Below are positions 1-11,789 of a DNA stretch of 64,000 bases, piece after piece. This DNA is from Aplectana chamaeleonis (Eukaryota; Nematoda; Chromadorea; Rhabditida; Cosmocercidae). The stretch lies in contig JAPDOI010000444.1 of assembly GCA_029168955.1 (NCBI GenBank), positions 434,001-498,000 of the forward strand, read 5' to 3'. The position numbers and the translations under genes are program-made. The notes under the pieces were generated by a model. The model was not told the DNA's origin. It saw only the letters and a program-made list of their open reading frames with translations, and did not search any database. The first letter of the stretch is position 1, and every line of letters starts with the position of its first letter.

Positions 1-709
1 CAAATGGAGCCGCCACGACAGTTTGCGCTCTTTGATCCCAAATCACTTGGCGATTAACACCAAAAGGTCGATTTTTGTAAGCAAGCTAATGCCTATCGCG
101 AGTGAGCCACTGATGAGGACCTGGGCGGAGAAATAGGGACTGGTTCGTGAATGAAACAGCTTCCTGAGTCAGTTTGAAGATTTTGCCAACTTACCGTCAT
201 GAATGATAACGTTCAAACTGGTAAGACCTAGGAAAGCGAAAAAAAGGGAAGACCTAGGAAAGAAAGGTCGTAGATTTATCGATATCGGTCGCAGCGCCCC
301 GCTGGGCAGCCTCAGACTTACGTCTTGTCTTGTATAATCGTTAATTCAATCAGTTCCCTGTATGATTAGAGTCAAGTTCTTTACAGCTTTCTGAAATCTC
401 ATTGTTTTTCTTGTTTTTTTATCAGTGAGAGGTAAATATTACGTTGCAAATTGATAAGCCCACAGGAGAATTATTTTCATGAGCTGAGGTCGATTTGTAT
501 CACTTCATCACGTCCTATTTCGGGTATGTTCCTCATACGTAACGACCATGTGGAGTTTGAACGGTTGGATACGCAGGAGTCTATGTAAGTAACTGGGCAT
601 TAGGCCTCACTTTGCGCATGGCGGAGTTCATTTTATGGAGGGAGCTTATTTTGTCCTCTAACAAAAAGCTGAAGTACGTATTTGGAATTTATCAAAAGCA
701 CAGTCCAGC
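1..709. other. unassigned intergenic stretch
   Basis: I see no gene here. A short motif, GAAGACCTAGGAAAG or close to it, occurs twice around 226-265 and again near 56250. The remainder has no long open frame and no recognisable repeat ends. The last 60 bases precede the TTAA-flanked element that starts at 710. Confidence 0.6.
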
Positions 710-1178
710 TTAAAGGCAGCATACACGCTCGTACACGTGGTTGGGATAACAATGTGGGTCGAGCCCTATGGCTTACAACATAATGCGTACGCATTTTGAA
801 GTGTCAAAAATGACCAACAACGCCGCTAAATGAGTAAGAAATTGGCCCCGCCCAGTATTTTCACGCCCCCTGTAATTGCCCTTTTCCTCGAACGCAGGGT
901 TGTTGGGCAATCTTCGCCATCAGTGATGTGTGTGCTTCACTTGTTAGGCAATCTACCAACAGTACCAACGGTGAATATGACCCAGCAACCTTGCGTTGAA
1001 AGAAAAGGCCAAATACAGGGGGCGTGAAAATACAGGGCGGGGCAAACTTCTAACTCATGTAGCGTCATTGTGGGTCGTTTTTGACACTTCAAAATACGTA
1101 GGCGTTGTAATATGGGCTATACAATTCTATTTCCGTAGTTATCTCAATCACGTTCACGAGCGTGTATGCTGCCTTTAA
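710..1178 (+). mobile_element. TTAA-flanked miniature element, subfamily A (complete copy)
   Basis: Both ends carry TTAA (710-713 and 1175-1178), with inverted termini that begin AGGCAGCATACACGCTCGT inside the TTAA. The inverted match runs about 24 bases with one or two differences. There is no transposase frame, so this is a non-autonomous element. A truncated relative lies at 37223-37449, and a decayed right end of the same type is visible at about 2480-2519. It abuts a subfamily C sequence on its right. Confidence 0.8.
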
Positions 1179-1560
1179 GAATCGTTTTCCAGTCTTAATG
1201 CTAGCCTTGGAGAAATTTTTGTGCTGGTCACAACGTAGCCTCCAGAATCGCTCAGAACCCACTACAGGCAAAGTTATGGCTTCTCAATCATTTCGAATTT
1301 GGACGTTGGAAATTCGTGGACGAGTCGCCTCGGGCCTGCTCTTCTTCGTCGTTCGCAGCCATCGCACCGAAGCTGATCACATTATTAAGCTATACCGATA
1401 ACAAATGGAAGAGATTTTGACCAAAATTCATGACGCGTCTTGTCCCTATTGAGACCGAAAACACTGTAGTGGGCGGAGCGATTTGTATGCTCGATTTTCT
1501 CGCTCATTCTGAACGGCTAAGATTTTGCGTTTGGCAGGGTTGTTACACACCAAAAATCAG
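1179..1560 (+). mobile_element. subfamily C repeat, partial copy
   Basis: This segment aligns by eye with 4990-5415. Shared landmarks in order are CAGAATCGCTCAG, an AGTTATGG block, TGGACGAG, CGCAGCCATCGCACCG, GTGGGCG and a terminal TTTGGCAGG stretch. The block from about 1255 to 1350 is the core shared with the TTAA-flanked subfamilies B and H. Its left part may have been displaced by element A at 710-1178. It has no coding capacity. Confidence 0.55.
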
Positions 1561-3234
1561 TCTAGCGAGTGGACAAGAAGCAATTATTGCGGCGTTCGAG
1601 ACATTACTCCAATGGGTTTCGGTCGCCCGCGACGATCCACCCGTCCATCCAGTAAACTAAATTCTACAAAGTAACCATACATGTAAAACGATCTAACAAG
1701 GGAAGGATCATTACATGCCGTCGCCATTCTAAATGAAATATGCGTTTCTAGTATCAGTTTTGACGTAAAACTCGAATTTTTTTTAATGGCAGCTGCGTAA
1801 CTATTCTCTGAACGGAGTTATATGCGTTTTTAGCGCTTCATTCATAGTACGGAACGAAAAATGGTACGGAACGCAACAAAAATCTGAGCTGAAAAAAACT
1901 GAGCAAAATAATCGAAAACTTTTTTTCTGGGTTCGAAGATATTCAGTGTAATTTCAACTGACACATGAGAGTGGAGAAATTCTGTGTGAAAATATGATCA
2001 CTCAGTCAAAGCAAACGATCTCAGGCGTCGAAACCCACGTGGTAGTGCTAACTCCCTTAGTGTTCGTTTGCTTTCTCGAGAACGGTGATTGAATGTGTTC
2101 GTGGTGAAGAAGAGACTAAATGTACGGCGGCCAACTATAGGACTAAAACTCAGTTATAACTCAAGGAAAGTCGTTGTAGCTAGGTTTTAATGCTTACAAG
2201 TGCGCGAGCGTGGTTTTGCATCCTGTTAGGTTCAGCTCATCGTGCTAAAGTCCGTCCCATTGAGACTGTCCGCACACGCGGTCGGCGTGCGTGTCGAGCG
2301 GCCGTCACGAAGTCATTTTTCGGACGAACTCACTCACGACTGAGGTACAACTCCTGAGATATTGTTCACTATTCGTCTGGTATTTCTACTCATCGATTAA
2401 CAGGTCCGAAAAAAAAACCTTCTCGATGGTCAATAAATACGCCAGCCGACCGTGTGGGGAGGCCGTCTCTTTCGGACATTATATCAACCACGTTTACAAG
2501 TGTGTATACTACCTTCTATTCAAAGAACAGAAAACAAATTTCAGATGTTACACGTGGGTAGTATGTAAAGTACTAGCTCCTACAAGAAAGCTCAAAGAAA
2601 AATCATAACGCCATATCAGTTCATCCGACGTAGTGTAATCTGTCATATGAGAAAGTGTAGAGTGCTAGGGAACAACTCCAAAATAGTGATAAATATGAAG
2701 TTCTAGACACAATTTCAATGCTTTAAAATAGCCGGTGATTAATCCGTGTATGCATGCAAAACGACGTGACACAAAACAATGCCTTCAAAGGGCAAAGATA
2801 TTATAATTCGACTGTTACAGCTAAGAATAGTGATAATTAAAAGGACAGTATACTTTTCTGTCACTAAAGAGAAGTATTATTCGAATGAAGATGAAAGAGT
2901 CTTTGAACAGAAAGAACCAACAAATGGACGAAGGGGAGAGGCAATCGTTTGAAGAAAAAGAAAATTGAAATGGCTCTGAAATTCCAGACAGGCGTGGGGA
3001 ATTACGTCCGGCAGTAGGCGGTATGAAAAGGAATTTCTTTCTTCTGCTTCCACACGGAAAAAACTGGGAGTACGCTATGGAATGTGTAATTAATTTGATA
3101 GCGATGAGATGAGATCCAATTACAGTCGGCCCGGATCGCACTGATACTTCGCGTTCCTCATTGTGTGTTGGCGCAAACTCGGTGTACACATGTCATAACA
3201 TGCCCTCGCCGAATTAGCACCAACCCACAGTGTA
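1561..3234. other. unassigned stretch with one decayed element end
   Basis: No gene is recognised. Around 2480-2519 the sequence resembles the right terminus of subfamily A (an ACGTTTACAAGTGTGTATACT-like end), so a decayed copy may lie here. Near 3170-3215 a CAAACTCGGTG stretch recurs at about 16890-16940. Short frames in both strands show no protein-family features. Confidence 0.5.
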
Positions 3235-4498
3235 CCAGGTTGTTCAATAGGTTTTGTCGTTTGATAAGAAAAACACAATTTTATGGTTCAAAATACATTT
3301 TATTATTCAGTATAATCTCCCTGCACATTAATACACTTGCTCCTACGATCCTCCAATCCGTGGATCCCATCCCTGAAGTGAGAATCCGGAAGCTCTGCAA
3401 AATACGCTTCAACAGCCGTTTTGATGAAAAGCGCTTGCTACACGCAAATTTTTTGAGTTCTGGAAAAAAATGGAAGTCGCTGGGGTCCAATCTGGTAAAT
3501 ATGGTGGATGCTCCAACAATTCGAACCTTAATTTATAGATTCTAGCCATTGTCAAAATGCTCTTGTGACACGGTGCATTGTGCTGATGAAAAAGGATTTT
3601 TTCTTCTGCAAACCGGATCCTTTTCCACGAATTTTTTCCTTCAACTTGTCCAAAAGGCGGCAATAATTTTCAGAATTGATTGTTTTCCCAGTTTGCAAGT
3701 AACCACAAACAACATTCCTTTCGCATCCCAAAAAAAACTGATGCCATAACCTTCTTGGCCGATTTCTGGACACAAACTCGTTTCGAAGCCGAACTATCAG
3801 GTTCACACCACTCTTCAGCCCCTTCTTTTGATTCAGGATCATGGCGATAGACCCAAGTCTCATCCTTAGTGATGAATCGACGCAAGAAATTCACTTTATC
3901 CTTTGTAAATCGCTCCAAATGTTGCTGAGAATCGCATTCGAATGTGTTTTGGTTCCATTCTTAGCGAATGCGGCACACATTGTGCACACAGCTTTCTAAA
4001 ACCCAAAATTTCACCTAAAATATGGCTCACACTGCCTAATGAGATGTGTAGAGCCTCTATCGAATCTCTCCCAGTCAATCGACGATCTTCCAAAACCATA
4101 TCCTGTATTTTGGCTATGATTTCTGGTGTTGATGCGCTTTTTAGACGTCCTTCACGTGGATCGTCTTCAAGGCTTATACGACCACGTTTAAATTCACCAA
4201 CCCACCTTTCTACTGTTCTAATTGTAGGTGAACAATAATTATACACTTTCGCCATTCGTTCGTGAATTTCTTTTGGTGTCACACCTCCCAGAAATAAGAA
4301 TTTTATCACTGCACGATATTCAATTTTTCCATTGCTGTGACACGGCGACACTAAATGGCTTGTAAACAAAGAATGAATTGACAGATTGAAATGAAGCTTC
4401 ACATACGTTCACATGAAGAGTGCACCAACAGAACAAAAAAATTGGGTTAGTAGCAACGTCCCCTCTCATCGAACGTTAAAACTTATTGAACAACCTGG
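3235..4498 (-). mobile_element. mariner transposon, nearly full length, decayed
   Basis: The element is bounded by TA on both sides (3233-3234 and 4499-4500), as expected for the Tc1/mariner superfamily. Its termini read CCAGGTTGTTCAATAGGTTT on the left and, in reverse complement, CCAGGTTGTTCAATAAGTTT on the right, so about 20 bases of inverted repeat differ once. The length of 1264 bp is usual for mariner. The transposase reads on the minus strand and is broken. Both ends are preserved, so this is an old complete insertion rather than a fragment. Confidence 0.93.
3281..4402 (-). pseudogene. mariner transposase, frameshifted
   Basis: Mariner transposases bind the inverted repeats and cut and paste the element using a D,D34D triad. 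In order the frames show the N-terminal helix-turn-helix part (KIEYRAVIKFLFLGG and RTVERWVGEFKRG, about 4210-4330), the DETW motif with the first Asp near 3862-3864, an HQHNAPCHKS segment near 3560-3590, HPPYLPD near 3490-3505 and PSDFHFF near 3470-3480. At least four frameshifts separate these pieces. The second catalytic position, normally Asp in HQDNA, is His here (about 3580-3582). The third Asp survives in a different frame. The protein cannot be active. The true start codon is not evident; the open frame at 4402 starts with GTG. Confidence 0.92.
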
Positions 4499-4525
4499 TA
4501 TTCTTTGCGATCGGTGCCGACTGTA

Positions 4526-4565
4526 TGTTGGGTTTGCGAATGACATCGCCCTATTATCTCAAGTT
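4526..4565 (+). pseudogene. short reverse-transcriptase motif remnant
   Basis: One frame reads VGFANDIALLSQ, which resembles the FADDIALLS catalytic motif of non-LTR reverse transcriptases with the first Asp replaced by Asn. Nothing convincing extends on either side, and a stop follows within about 15 residues. It sits 26 bases beyond the mariner right end. It could be the residue of a retrotransposon that received the mariner, or coincidence. Confidence 0.3.
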
Positions 4566-4989
4566 GTATGGAAATAGCCAATAATGAATTAGATCATGGG
4601 CCTGGTATAAGATGAACAAAAAGAAAAAGTGATGGCTCATTTGCGCTATCAAGTTGGTGACAATAACGGAAGTGTACACATCGTTCTTTCCCTATTAATG
4701 GCTTTTTCCTGTTCAGACCATAATGCTCAGCTATTTACTATGCATAGACAGCAGGTGAGAAACGAGCTCCTACAGAGACATCAAATTCCATTATCCCTTC
4801 TATTGCAGCAATGCTATAGTTAGGCTTACCCATAATGTTATTAGGAGAGATTAATTCGTTAAGAGGTCTTCTATGCGTGAAGATGTTTTGCCGTCTACTA
4901 CATTTGCAGAAGCTCACAACCGTCATGGAGAAGGCGGATCATTGTTCAGATCAACACCTTCATTACATTCAATCAGTATTTCATGAAGC
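4566..4989. other. unassigned stretch
   Basis: No gene or repeat end is recognised. The open frames in both directions are short and lack family features. Confidence 0.5.
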
Positions 4990-5415
4990 CATAAGACAAA
5001 GTCTCAAAACGTTTTTCAGTTTTTCTGTTACACATTGAGAGAATTTTATGCTGATCTAAATTCTATCTCTAGAATTGCTCAGGGCCCTCTACGAACCGAG
5101 TTATGGTCCCTCGAAGATTGTGTATTCAAAGATCGAAATTTTTGTGGACGAGATGTCTCGGTTCTGTATTTTAACGTCATTCGCAGCCATCGCACCGGAG
5201 TAGGTTGAAATACAAAGCTAGAAAAGGAAGAACATAGAATTCGATGGGAATCCATCTCAGCTGTGGTTCTTATCGAGGTCGTGGACCTGTCAGTGGGCGT
5301 TACCCATTTTTCTTTTCTGGGCGCGTCGCCGACTTCTTCCTCGTTTTTTTCCCGTTTATTCAAGCGAATTGAGTTTTTGCGCTTGGCAGGCTTGCTATGC
5401 ACAGCGTTTGGGCAA
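4990..5415 (+). mobile_element. subfamily C repeat, second copy
   Basis: This aligns by eye with 1179-1560 over most of its length. The shared core lies at about 5088-5180 and contains GAGTTATGGTCCCTCGAAGA followed by GTGGACGAGATGTC and CGCAGCCATCGCACCGGAG. Neither end shows a clean TTAA junction. The minus-strand 127-residue frame through it is a by-product of the repeat. Confidence 0.55.
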
Positions 5416-5960
5416 TAATAGCATAAGTTACCTCTGCGTTGGACTGTTCCTACTAGGAGCATTACAAGACAACGTTTGGGGAAAACGCAGGATTTTCAAA
5501 CGAGATAAATTTGCAGTTGGTCGGGGGGGGGTGGGTGTTTGTTGAGGGTTATATACTTGACAGGCTTGTCGCAATATTTGAGCAACACCTGCTCTGCGCA
5601 GTAATGACTCGTACTGCGAAAGCCAGAAGATCGCAACCCTCTAGATGAGACACGAGAAGTCGACTACAATTCCACCCGTCAGTGCAGTGGTCTCTCTATA
5701 AGTCCACTCTCTACGTTCGAAATCTGTCCCTACGAACAGCCCCTCAGGGAGTATTGGGGCGGAGTGAGATTACAGCATTTTCTGGTTTTCTGGTGCTTTT
5801 TTTTCATAACCCTCTCCATTTTTGGTCCACCCGGAGACCAAGTATTCGCTCCAGCAAACAATTCAGGAATCGGAGGTTATAGTAAACACTGCCTTCAAAG
5901 GAATCGTTTGAGTAATTCTGCCGCGTATTTCCAACATTCATTTGGAAGTATCGTTCGCGC
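5416..5960. other. unassigned stretch with a B-type terminus
   Basis: A G-rich run lies near 5523-5534. At 5878-5901 the sequence TAGTAAACACTGCCTTCAA resembles a right terminus of subfamily B, but no matching left end was found. No gene is recognised. Confidence 0.45.
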
Positions 5961-6129
5961 CGGTAACGACCTTCCATTTACCAAGCTCGATTTCATCAAT
6001 GAGCGGTGTAGTGATGTTGATCGAATTCACAGCGCGGGAGCAGTTCGGCTGGCACGCGCGGCGAAAAACCGCTGGGTTCACTTCGTTGTTTGCGAGCGTC
6101 AACTACAGGGCCTCTGGGGCGGCATGCAG

Positions 6130-6285
6130 TATGGTTTCCGTTTTCGATTTTGTCTAACGCATGAAGCAGGCGACTGGCTGTGCGGGGTTGGCGGCCTCAC
6201 CGGAGAATGGGGTATCGATTCGCGCGGGGCGATCTCCCGTTGCAACCCCGTCCACTGATCAGACTAAAGTAATTGCGCGAACTCT
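6130..6285 (-). repeat. K-family dispersed repeat, copy 1
   Basis: About 155 bp. It runs from TATGGTTTCCGTTTTCGATT through a TAACGCATG...CATGCG-type hairpin to CAGACTAAAGTAATTGCG and GAACTCT. It matches five other copies in the window (22518, 29503, 56579, 58908, 60086). This copy lies in the opposite orientation to the 56579 copy. Confidence 0.8.
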
Positions 6286-6287
6286 AA

Positions 6288-6711
6288 GCGGCGGATTAGG
6301 TTGGGGTTAGGCAGGGTTTGGAGCGTCGGCGCGTTTGATGATAGCAGCGCGAGGGCTAGAAGGGGGGCTCCTAAACAGGTAGCAGCGACCGTTTATCCAC
6401 ATCGTTTATAACACTGAATACGCAGGACGTTTGCAAGTTGAAACATGTTGAAACTCGTAGAGCATTTCCACTGGCAAAGCAGTGAGATGGAACACGTATG
6501 GATAAACATTCGCTGCTGCCTGTTTAGGTTTTCTCCTAAAAGTGGGTTGGGCTAGCAATGAAAAATCGTTCCCTCGCAAACCCTACGTAGGAGGGTGGGG
6601 CAGCCGAAACACCGTTGAGACACCATCTATTGAATATCTCCAGCACTCGCACAGCAATGATCAAACGCGCCGACGCCCCGAACCCTGCCTAACCCCAACC
6701 TAACCCGCCGC
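6288..6711. mobile_element. miniature inverted-repeat element with about 52-bp termini
   Basis: The first and last roughly 52 bases are inverted copies with about four differences, starting GCGGCGGRTTAGGTTGGGGT. A second inner inverted pair surrounds CCTAAACAGGTAGCAGCG (about 6373) and its complement near 6510-6530, so the element folds at two levels. One TTAGGC unit, the nematode telomere hexamer, occurs in each terminus, but it is not tandemly repeated. There is no coding sequence. Confidence 0.8.
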
Positions 6712-6870
6712 GTACGTGCATGCCGCCCCTAAAAAAGTGGTTAGTTGGCGCTTGGTAAATGCGCTCCAACGACGACGTGCACGCAATAGTCGCGCGTCGC
6801 TCGCGTCACGTGGGCCAAACTGTTCCTGTGCTGTGAATTCGATCTACATCCCAGCTATGTAGACCACAGG

Positions 6871-7645
6871 TGATATTAGGAGCATCGAAAAAATCTCCCT
6901 AGGTTTGGACTGTCTAACATGTGAGGAAAGGTGGCCCCTCCACTGTCTCCATCAGTCATCCAACCACTCTTCACACCAAATAAGTAAGGAAAGTGGCTGA
7001 TTATAAATTGTATAGTTGTGCTTAGTAGAAGTTGAAAAACATGTGATACGATCAAGCGCAGAATGCAGTTTTACTCATAACTGTTAACTTTCTTTTCTCA
7101 CAAATCACCTAAAAGATAAGTGAACGTAATTCGACCGAATGACCACATGTCGACTTAGCGGTCAGAGTTCCCACTTAAAAAGTTGGTTTTCATGGATTTT
7201 TCAAGGTTAGAGTTTTCATTATCCATGGAAAGCACAGACCTCATAATCAACGATGCTTCAAGCCTACCTGAGACCAACTCTTTACTCCAGCAATAGAACT
7301 CAACATGAACAAGTCATCGCGAACACGGCCTTTGATGACATCTTGTTGCAAGACCTGCCACTGCAGTCCTTATTCGCTCCCGGATAATCTATAATTACCT
7401 ATTCTGAGCTTTTTTGACGCAGTAGAAACCCCGGTGCATTCACTTGCAGCTCTGCTGTAAGTGCAGTTTGTGTGTGCACAGCTACTTTTTTCAGGGCCTC
7501 AACTACGTCAGTAGTCGATGCCTGACCGTTGAAGATGGAATACAAACGGAGCAGAGGTGGCGACACCCGATCCTTGTTTTTTGGGCGGTAGCTATAAGGT
7601 TACAGGTTGATTTCTGAGGTCTGTCATCGGCAGAAGAATAGAAGG
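6871..7645. other. unassigned stretch
   Basis: No gene, RNA or repeat end was recognised. Confidence 0.5.
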
Positions 7646-7729
7646 TCAATAACTATATAACGCTGAAGGAGCCATTTCTCTGAATAAGACAAACAGAAAA
7701 ACGACTTTTATCGTAAACACTGCCTTTAA
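7646..7729 (-). mobile_element. TTAA-type subfamily B terminus, truncated
   Basis: Read on the minus strand from 7729, this starts TTAAAGGCAGTGTTTACGAT and continues AAAAGTCGTTTTTCTGTTTG, matching the beginning of the complete B copy at 21538. The match ends after about 80 bases, so only the end is present. The adjacent minus-strand 81-residue frame is not a gene. Confidence 0.6.
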
Positions 7730-9056
7730 TTGCACTAAAGGTGCGTCGCGCAATAACCGAGAGGTCATTAACGAAAATCTTGAAAAGAAAACTGAATGAA
7801 TTGGAACTACCAACTGAGACCAAATGAGAAAGAAACGAAAAGATTTTCTACAAAACTGAGAAGGTGCCATTGCTAAGGAGCACCGCGTCACGGCTCTGCT
7901 CTCTAGAGTTAAACTTCATAGCGAGGATGTAATGCGTAACCTCATGAGAAACCAGCAAAAATGCAAGCTTCTACAAATACAGTTTCCTCAGCTGCTCCAA
8001 ATACGGTTTTCTCAGTTTTCTCACAGTGTGGTAGGATGAAATTGAATGAATTTAAATCCTGGCATGTAAGCAAGATACACTAAAACCTGCACCTGACGGC
8101 AAGGGTGTCCTAGGCTCAGAAAATGCACCTGAGGAACGAACTTGGGCATACGGGTATACCGACCTCCCCGTAGATTCAGGTTCGCCAGGAGCTAGACATC
8201 TGCTTGATCATGAGTAAAAGGTATCTACAGAGAATGAGAAGCTTTCGATTCATTGGAATAGCCACAAGTTGATTGGTTCCGTAGGACCATAATGATTTCG
8301 CTGGAAAAAAAAACTGGAAATAAAATATCTGAGCGAGTAGGTAAGGCGGTGTTCCTAACAGTGGTATTGTCGACTTTCCAGACAATCCATACACGATGAG
8401 CCATAGAAAGAGATAGTATTGTATCATGTAAAATAAACACCCAGTGAAAACAGCCAGATGTACTCTAGCGCCAAAATACGTCAATCGGCTCATTTTCCGT
8501 AGCGAGGTAGGGAGCCGGACCCGTATGCCCAGGAAAAGAATGAAATTCCAAGCGTGCGTGGTTAAATACATGTACATATAACTTCTGTAATTTAAATCTT
8601 ACCGTCTCTCTACCTGGCTATAAAATAGAATGCTTATTGATAGATGACGCTTCCACTACTTCCCGCGGTCATCGGTATTCTTTAGCTGTGCCTGTGACAG
8701 ACTTTATCAAGGATCGACCCGTAATTTAATAGCAACAACTCACAGCAAGGCTCAGATGTCGTCACATCCTACTCGTTTGCTATTCCGCCTTCAAAGCTTG
8801 TTGTTATGTAAATGAAAGCTTACAAAGATAGCCATGCCCACATAGACTGCACTTGTATAGTCACGTAGATATGTAATGGTGTTTCCGCAGCGGCAGTTAG
8901 GAGGATTAGATCACTAGAAACGAATGGAAAATCAGCTGTCCAGTCTGGCAACTTTTTTCTTCACATAGATTGATGATCTTCACAAGGTATTGTTTGCATT
9001 GGAGTGAAACTACGGAGTCACAGCACAATTAAATTTAACCCGAGCACTTATACACC
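7730..9056. other. unassigned stretch containing a hydrophobic open frame
   Basis: A minus-strand frame at 8176-8577 begins with ATG and encodes 133 residues with a strongly hydrophobic stretch (about residues 40-70). No signature identifies a family, and AT-rich DNA easily produces such frames. A TGGGCATACGGGT motif near 8145 recurs inverted near 8519-8531, bracketing the frame, so it may belong to a small inverted-repeat element. Nothing else is recognised. Confidence 0.35.
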
Positions 9057-10691
9057 CTGGGGCCGGATTCATCAACGCGGCAGTGCTGGTAGCCCTATCC
9101 AGTGGTAGCTCTACCCACGGTAGATTGCTACCCTAACCATCACATTGTGATTCACGAGCGCAATGCTACCGCGGGTAGCTCTACCAAGTAGTTACGCCTA
9201 AAAGCGTTCTGTGTGTGGCGAAGCCGCCGTGTTTTACAAACGACGGCTACTGCACATCGCTCGTAATCGCTTTTCAAAAACTTAAACTTTTGAGAACTCA
9301 CAAAACCTAGAGCATAAAAAAGCAAAAAACCTTGAATTAAGTAAATCTATGTTCCAATCACATGAAGAATTCAGCGGTATGGGAAACGCTGCTATGGTTT
9401 TTGTTTTTTTTTTTGGTAGATTTCATTGATATGTTCTTTAATCTGTAACATATGTAGTTTGAATATTGAGAATGAGGATGATGTGTATATTAATCGGGAA
9501 ATTTTTTTGGGATGCTCCACTGCTTTCGCGTCTCATATGTAGCTGGATTGCGGCGTCCCATAAAAGTACCCAAAACGATATTTCAACGTAGGAGATGTCA
9601 ATAACTAGAAACAAAAGAAACAAAAAATCAGCCGTAACAGAAAAGCTTGGGCCCAAATGTGTAATGATTGATTTGCCGCAGTACTTATGCGAACGCTTTA
9701 TACCTTATATTAGCCTAGTTTGCGCATAGTGTTTAGGTTAGAAAAAACCGGCAATGGATCACGGCTGTTCTTTTTCGATGATGTTTTCCATCCGTATTTT
9801 TTTCCTAATCTCGTCACCATCAATCCTTCGCCGCCCTCGTCGTTTGGGTAAATCAAAAGTGTTTTGCCTGAAAATTAGAAGCTGTGAGAACCCAATTCTC
9901 GCACAAAAGGGAAATGATAGATGCATATCAGTTTCGTGCAAATATAATTGCGGTTTTTACTTAATCTTACATTTTCGCTGAAACGAGCTCTTTTTGCAAA
10001 ATTCGATTTGGCATTCAAAAGCGCATTTCTTCGTCTATCTTAGCCCACCGGTAGAAGAAAAGAAAAAAATTGCGGATTAAGGGATTCCTTGTAGTTTTTA
10101 ACAAAGTTTGGGGTCTCAAAGTCATTGCGTGAAATCGAAAATGAAGGCACCAAGAATATTCACTACTTAGAACACACATACAATTTGAATCCAGAAAAAA
10201 TAGAGTTTCATGAGAAAATACAAGAAGTATTAGATAGAGAAGCATCAAAATCCACAAAAAAGATCAACCGGTCAAAGTCAAAATAATTATTTATCAAAAC
10301 CTACAATCATTTTTGCTCCAACCAAATAATTCAAAGATAATCAAGCCTTGACGATAAATAACATGTATTGAGAAGAGGGTGGCGGAAATTGACGATGGAA
10401 ACCTAACATCTTCACCCAATTAAATATAAAAATTGCCGGAAATCCGTTATACAAGGGGCTTGAAAACAGCTGTTCAAAGGACGAGCGTGCGAATTCAGCA
10501 TCAAAGCGCGAAATCTCGCTGGGTAGGACGCCGCTGGTAGGACCCTACCCGAGATTCGCGCAGGGTAGGCTTGGTAGGCTGCTACCGCGGATAGAAAGTT
10601 TCGTGAATCGCGTCATTCGCGCGAATTTCGGTAGGAAGCTACCCTTACCCAGCCTACCAGCGCTAAATTTCGTTGATGAATCCGGCCCCTG
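9057..10691. mobile_element. 1.6-kb DNA transposon with GGCCGGATTCATCAACG termini
   Basis: The ends are inverted copies: left CTGGGGCCGGATTCATCAAC (9057) and, in reverse complement, CAGGGGCCGGATTCATCAAC (10691). Inside each end is a field of GGTAG and CTACC motifs (about 9080-9205 and 10525-10660), many in opposing pairs. Such subterminal motif clusters are typical of transposase-binding regions in hAT and related elements. No transposase is recognised in the interior; the small frames there lack catalytic signatures. I could not identify a convincing target-site duplication, so superfamily assignment stays open. Confidence 0.75.
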
Positions 10692-11789
10692 TTTATAGGG
10701 GTCTGCAGAGTTGCAGCGACCGGCGAGTGGTCGCCGAGCGTGAATCTTGACGCTACGACAAAAACGTTTTCAAAAATTATAGTCGCGGCGTCGGTTGCCG
10801 CTCGCTGCCACTGACACAGGGCCGTCGCGGCGTCTGAACACTGCGGTACCCCCTCCACAGGCAGTCGGGGGTGTTGAGACGCGGATCTCTGTGCAATCGC
10901 CACCGGTTGGCGGCCCCCCCAAATAGGGCGGACCGATTGATGCGGCTCGGTCGCTCACCTAGCATTCAAACACAGACTAGTCCTCTTAGACGCGGACCGA
11001 AACCGCACAGGCGCCAGTACGCTATCAAATGGCCCATTGATCGTCAGGCGTATATTATAAGTCATCTCCTGAGGATACACAATTCATCATTTTTGTGCAG
11101 GAAATTGAGTTTTTACCGTCTAAACGTTTGTTACAGTTAACCTTCATGTCTTTAATCCATTTCTTTTGATATTCTTCTCAGCAATATACTTCCTTCCTTT
11201 CTGTGCTCTTTGAATTGAATTTTTGTTGGTTTTTGAAGATTTTTGTGATTTCTCAAGAATTTTCTTGTTGCTCTGCTCTTCCACATGTTCATAAATATGA
11301 ATGCAAGAGTTCGTTGCTGCTTGGGAAAACCATTATTTCCAGAGTGGGGCGTCCAATTAGAAAGAGTACCGTTTTTTTCTGCTCTCTGCTCTGATTTGAC
11401 CAGGATTTTTTGGGTTTTTATTGAGTTGATGAGTACGCTATATCAATCAAAACCCTCACCCGAATAGAAGAGATGCTTTCGAATCTTGTCAAAATGAGCA
11501 ACGCCTTCTCTAAAGTAGTTGATTACTCTATGCGTGTGTTACCGGGAAAAACTGCTCTTTAGCCACAAAGTTGCACGGGATAACGATATCGAGCTGCACG
11601 TAGAAATGGGTAATAGAGGTTCCTCCTCCTTTTATTAAGGTCGGGGTTCGTTAGTTCTATCTCGTCTTAATATTTTAGTTGCTTAATCAATATCTTTTAG
11701 GTCTACCTCATTGATCTATTAACGAGATGCACATTAAGGGAATCAGACCACATTATCATGCAATGCGTCGCTTTGTACAGATTCATATT
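10692..11789. other. unassigned stretch, GC-rich then AT-rich
   Basis: The first 280 bases are GC-rich with overlapping frames on both strands, none recognisable. From about 11040 the DNA becomes AT-rich with no gene or repeat end that I can support. Confidence 0.45.

Larger units (their letters stand above)
5961..6870. mobile_element. composite foldback region with nested elements
   Basis: Sequence around 6012-6130 recurs in inverted orientation around 6700-6850. Landmarks are GATCGAATTCACAGC against GCTGTGAATTCGATC, and GGGGCGGCATGCA against TGCATGCCGCCCC. The arms are diverged. Between them lie a K-family repeat (6130-6285) and a 424-bp inverted-repeat element (6288-6711). It is best read as an old foldback element or inverted duplication that took later insertions. 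Confidence 0.55.

Noticed and set aside
6288..6711. Interstitial telomere repeat
   Set aside because: Only one TTAGGC per terminus; no tandem array.
8176..8577. 133-codon hydrophobic frame as a possible receptor gene
   Set aside because: No family signature, AT-rich context, and it is bracketed by a short inverted motif.
10613..11140. Arginine/proline-rich frames on both strands
   Set aside because: GC-rich overlapping frames without conserved motifs.
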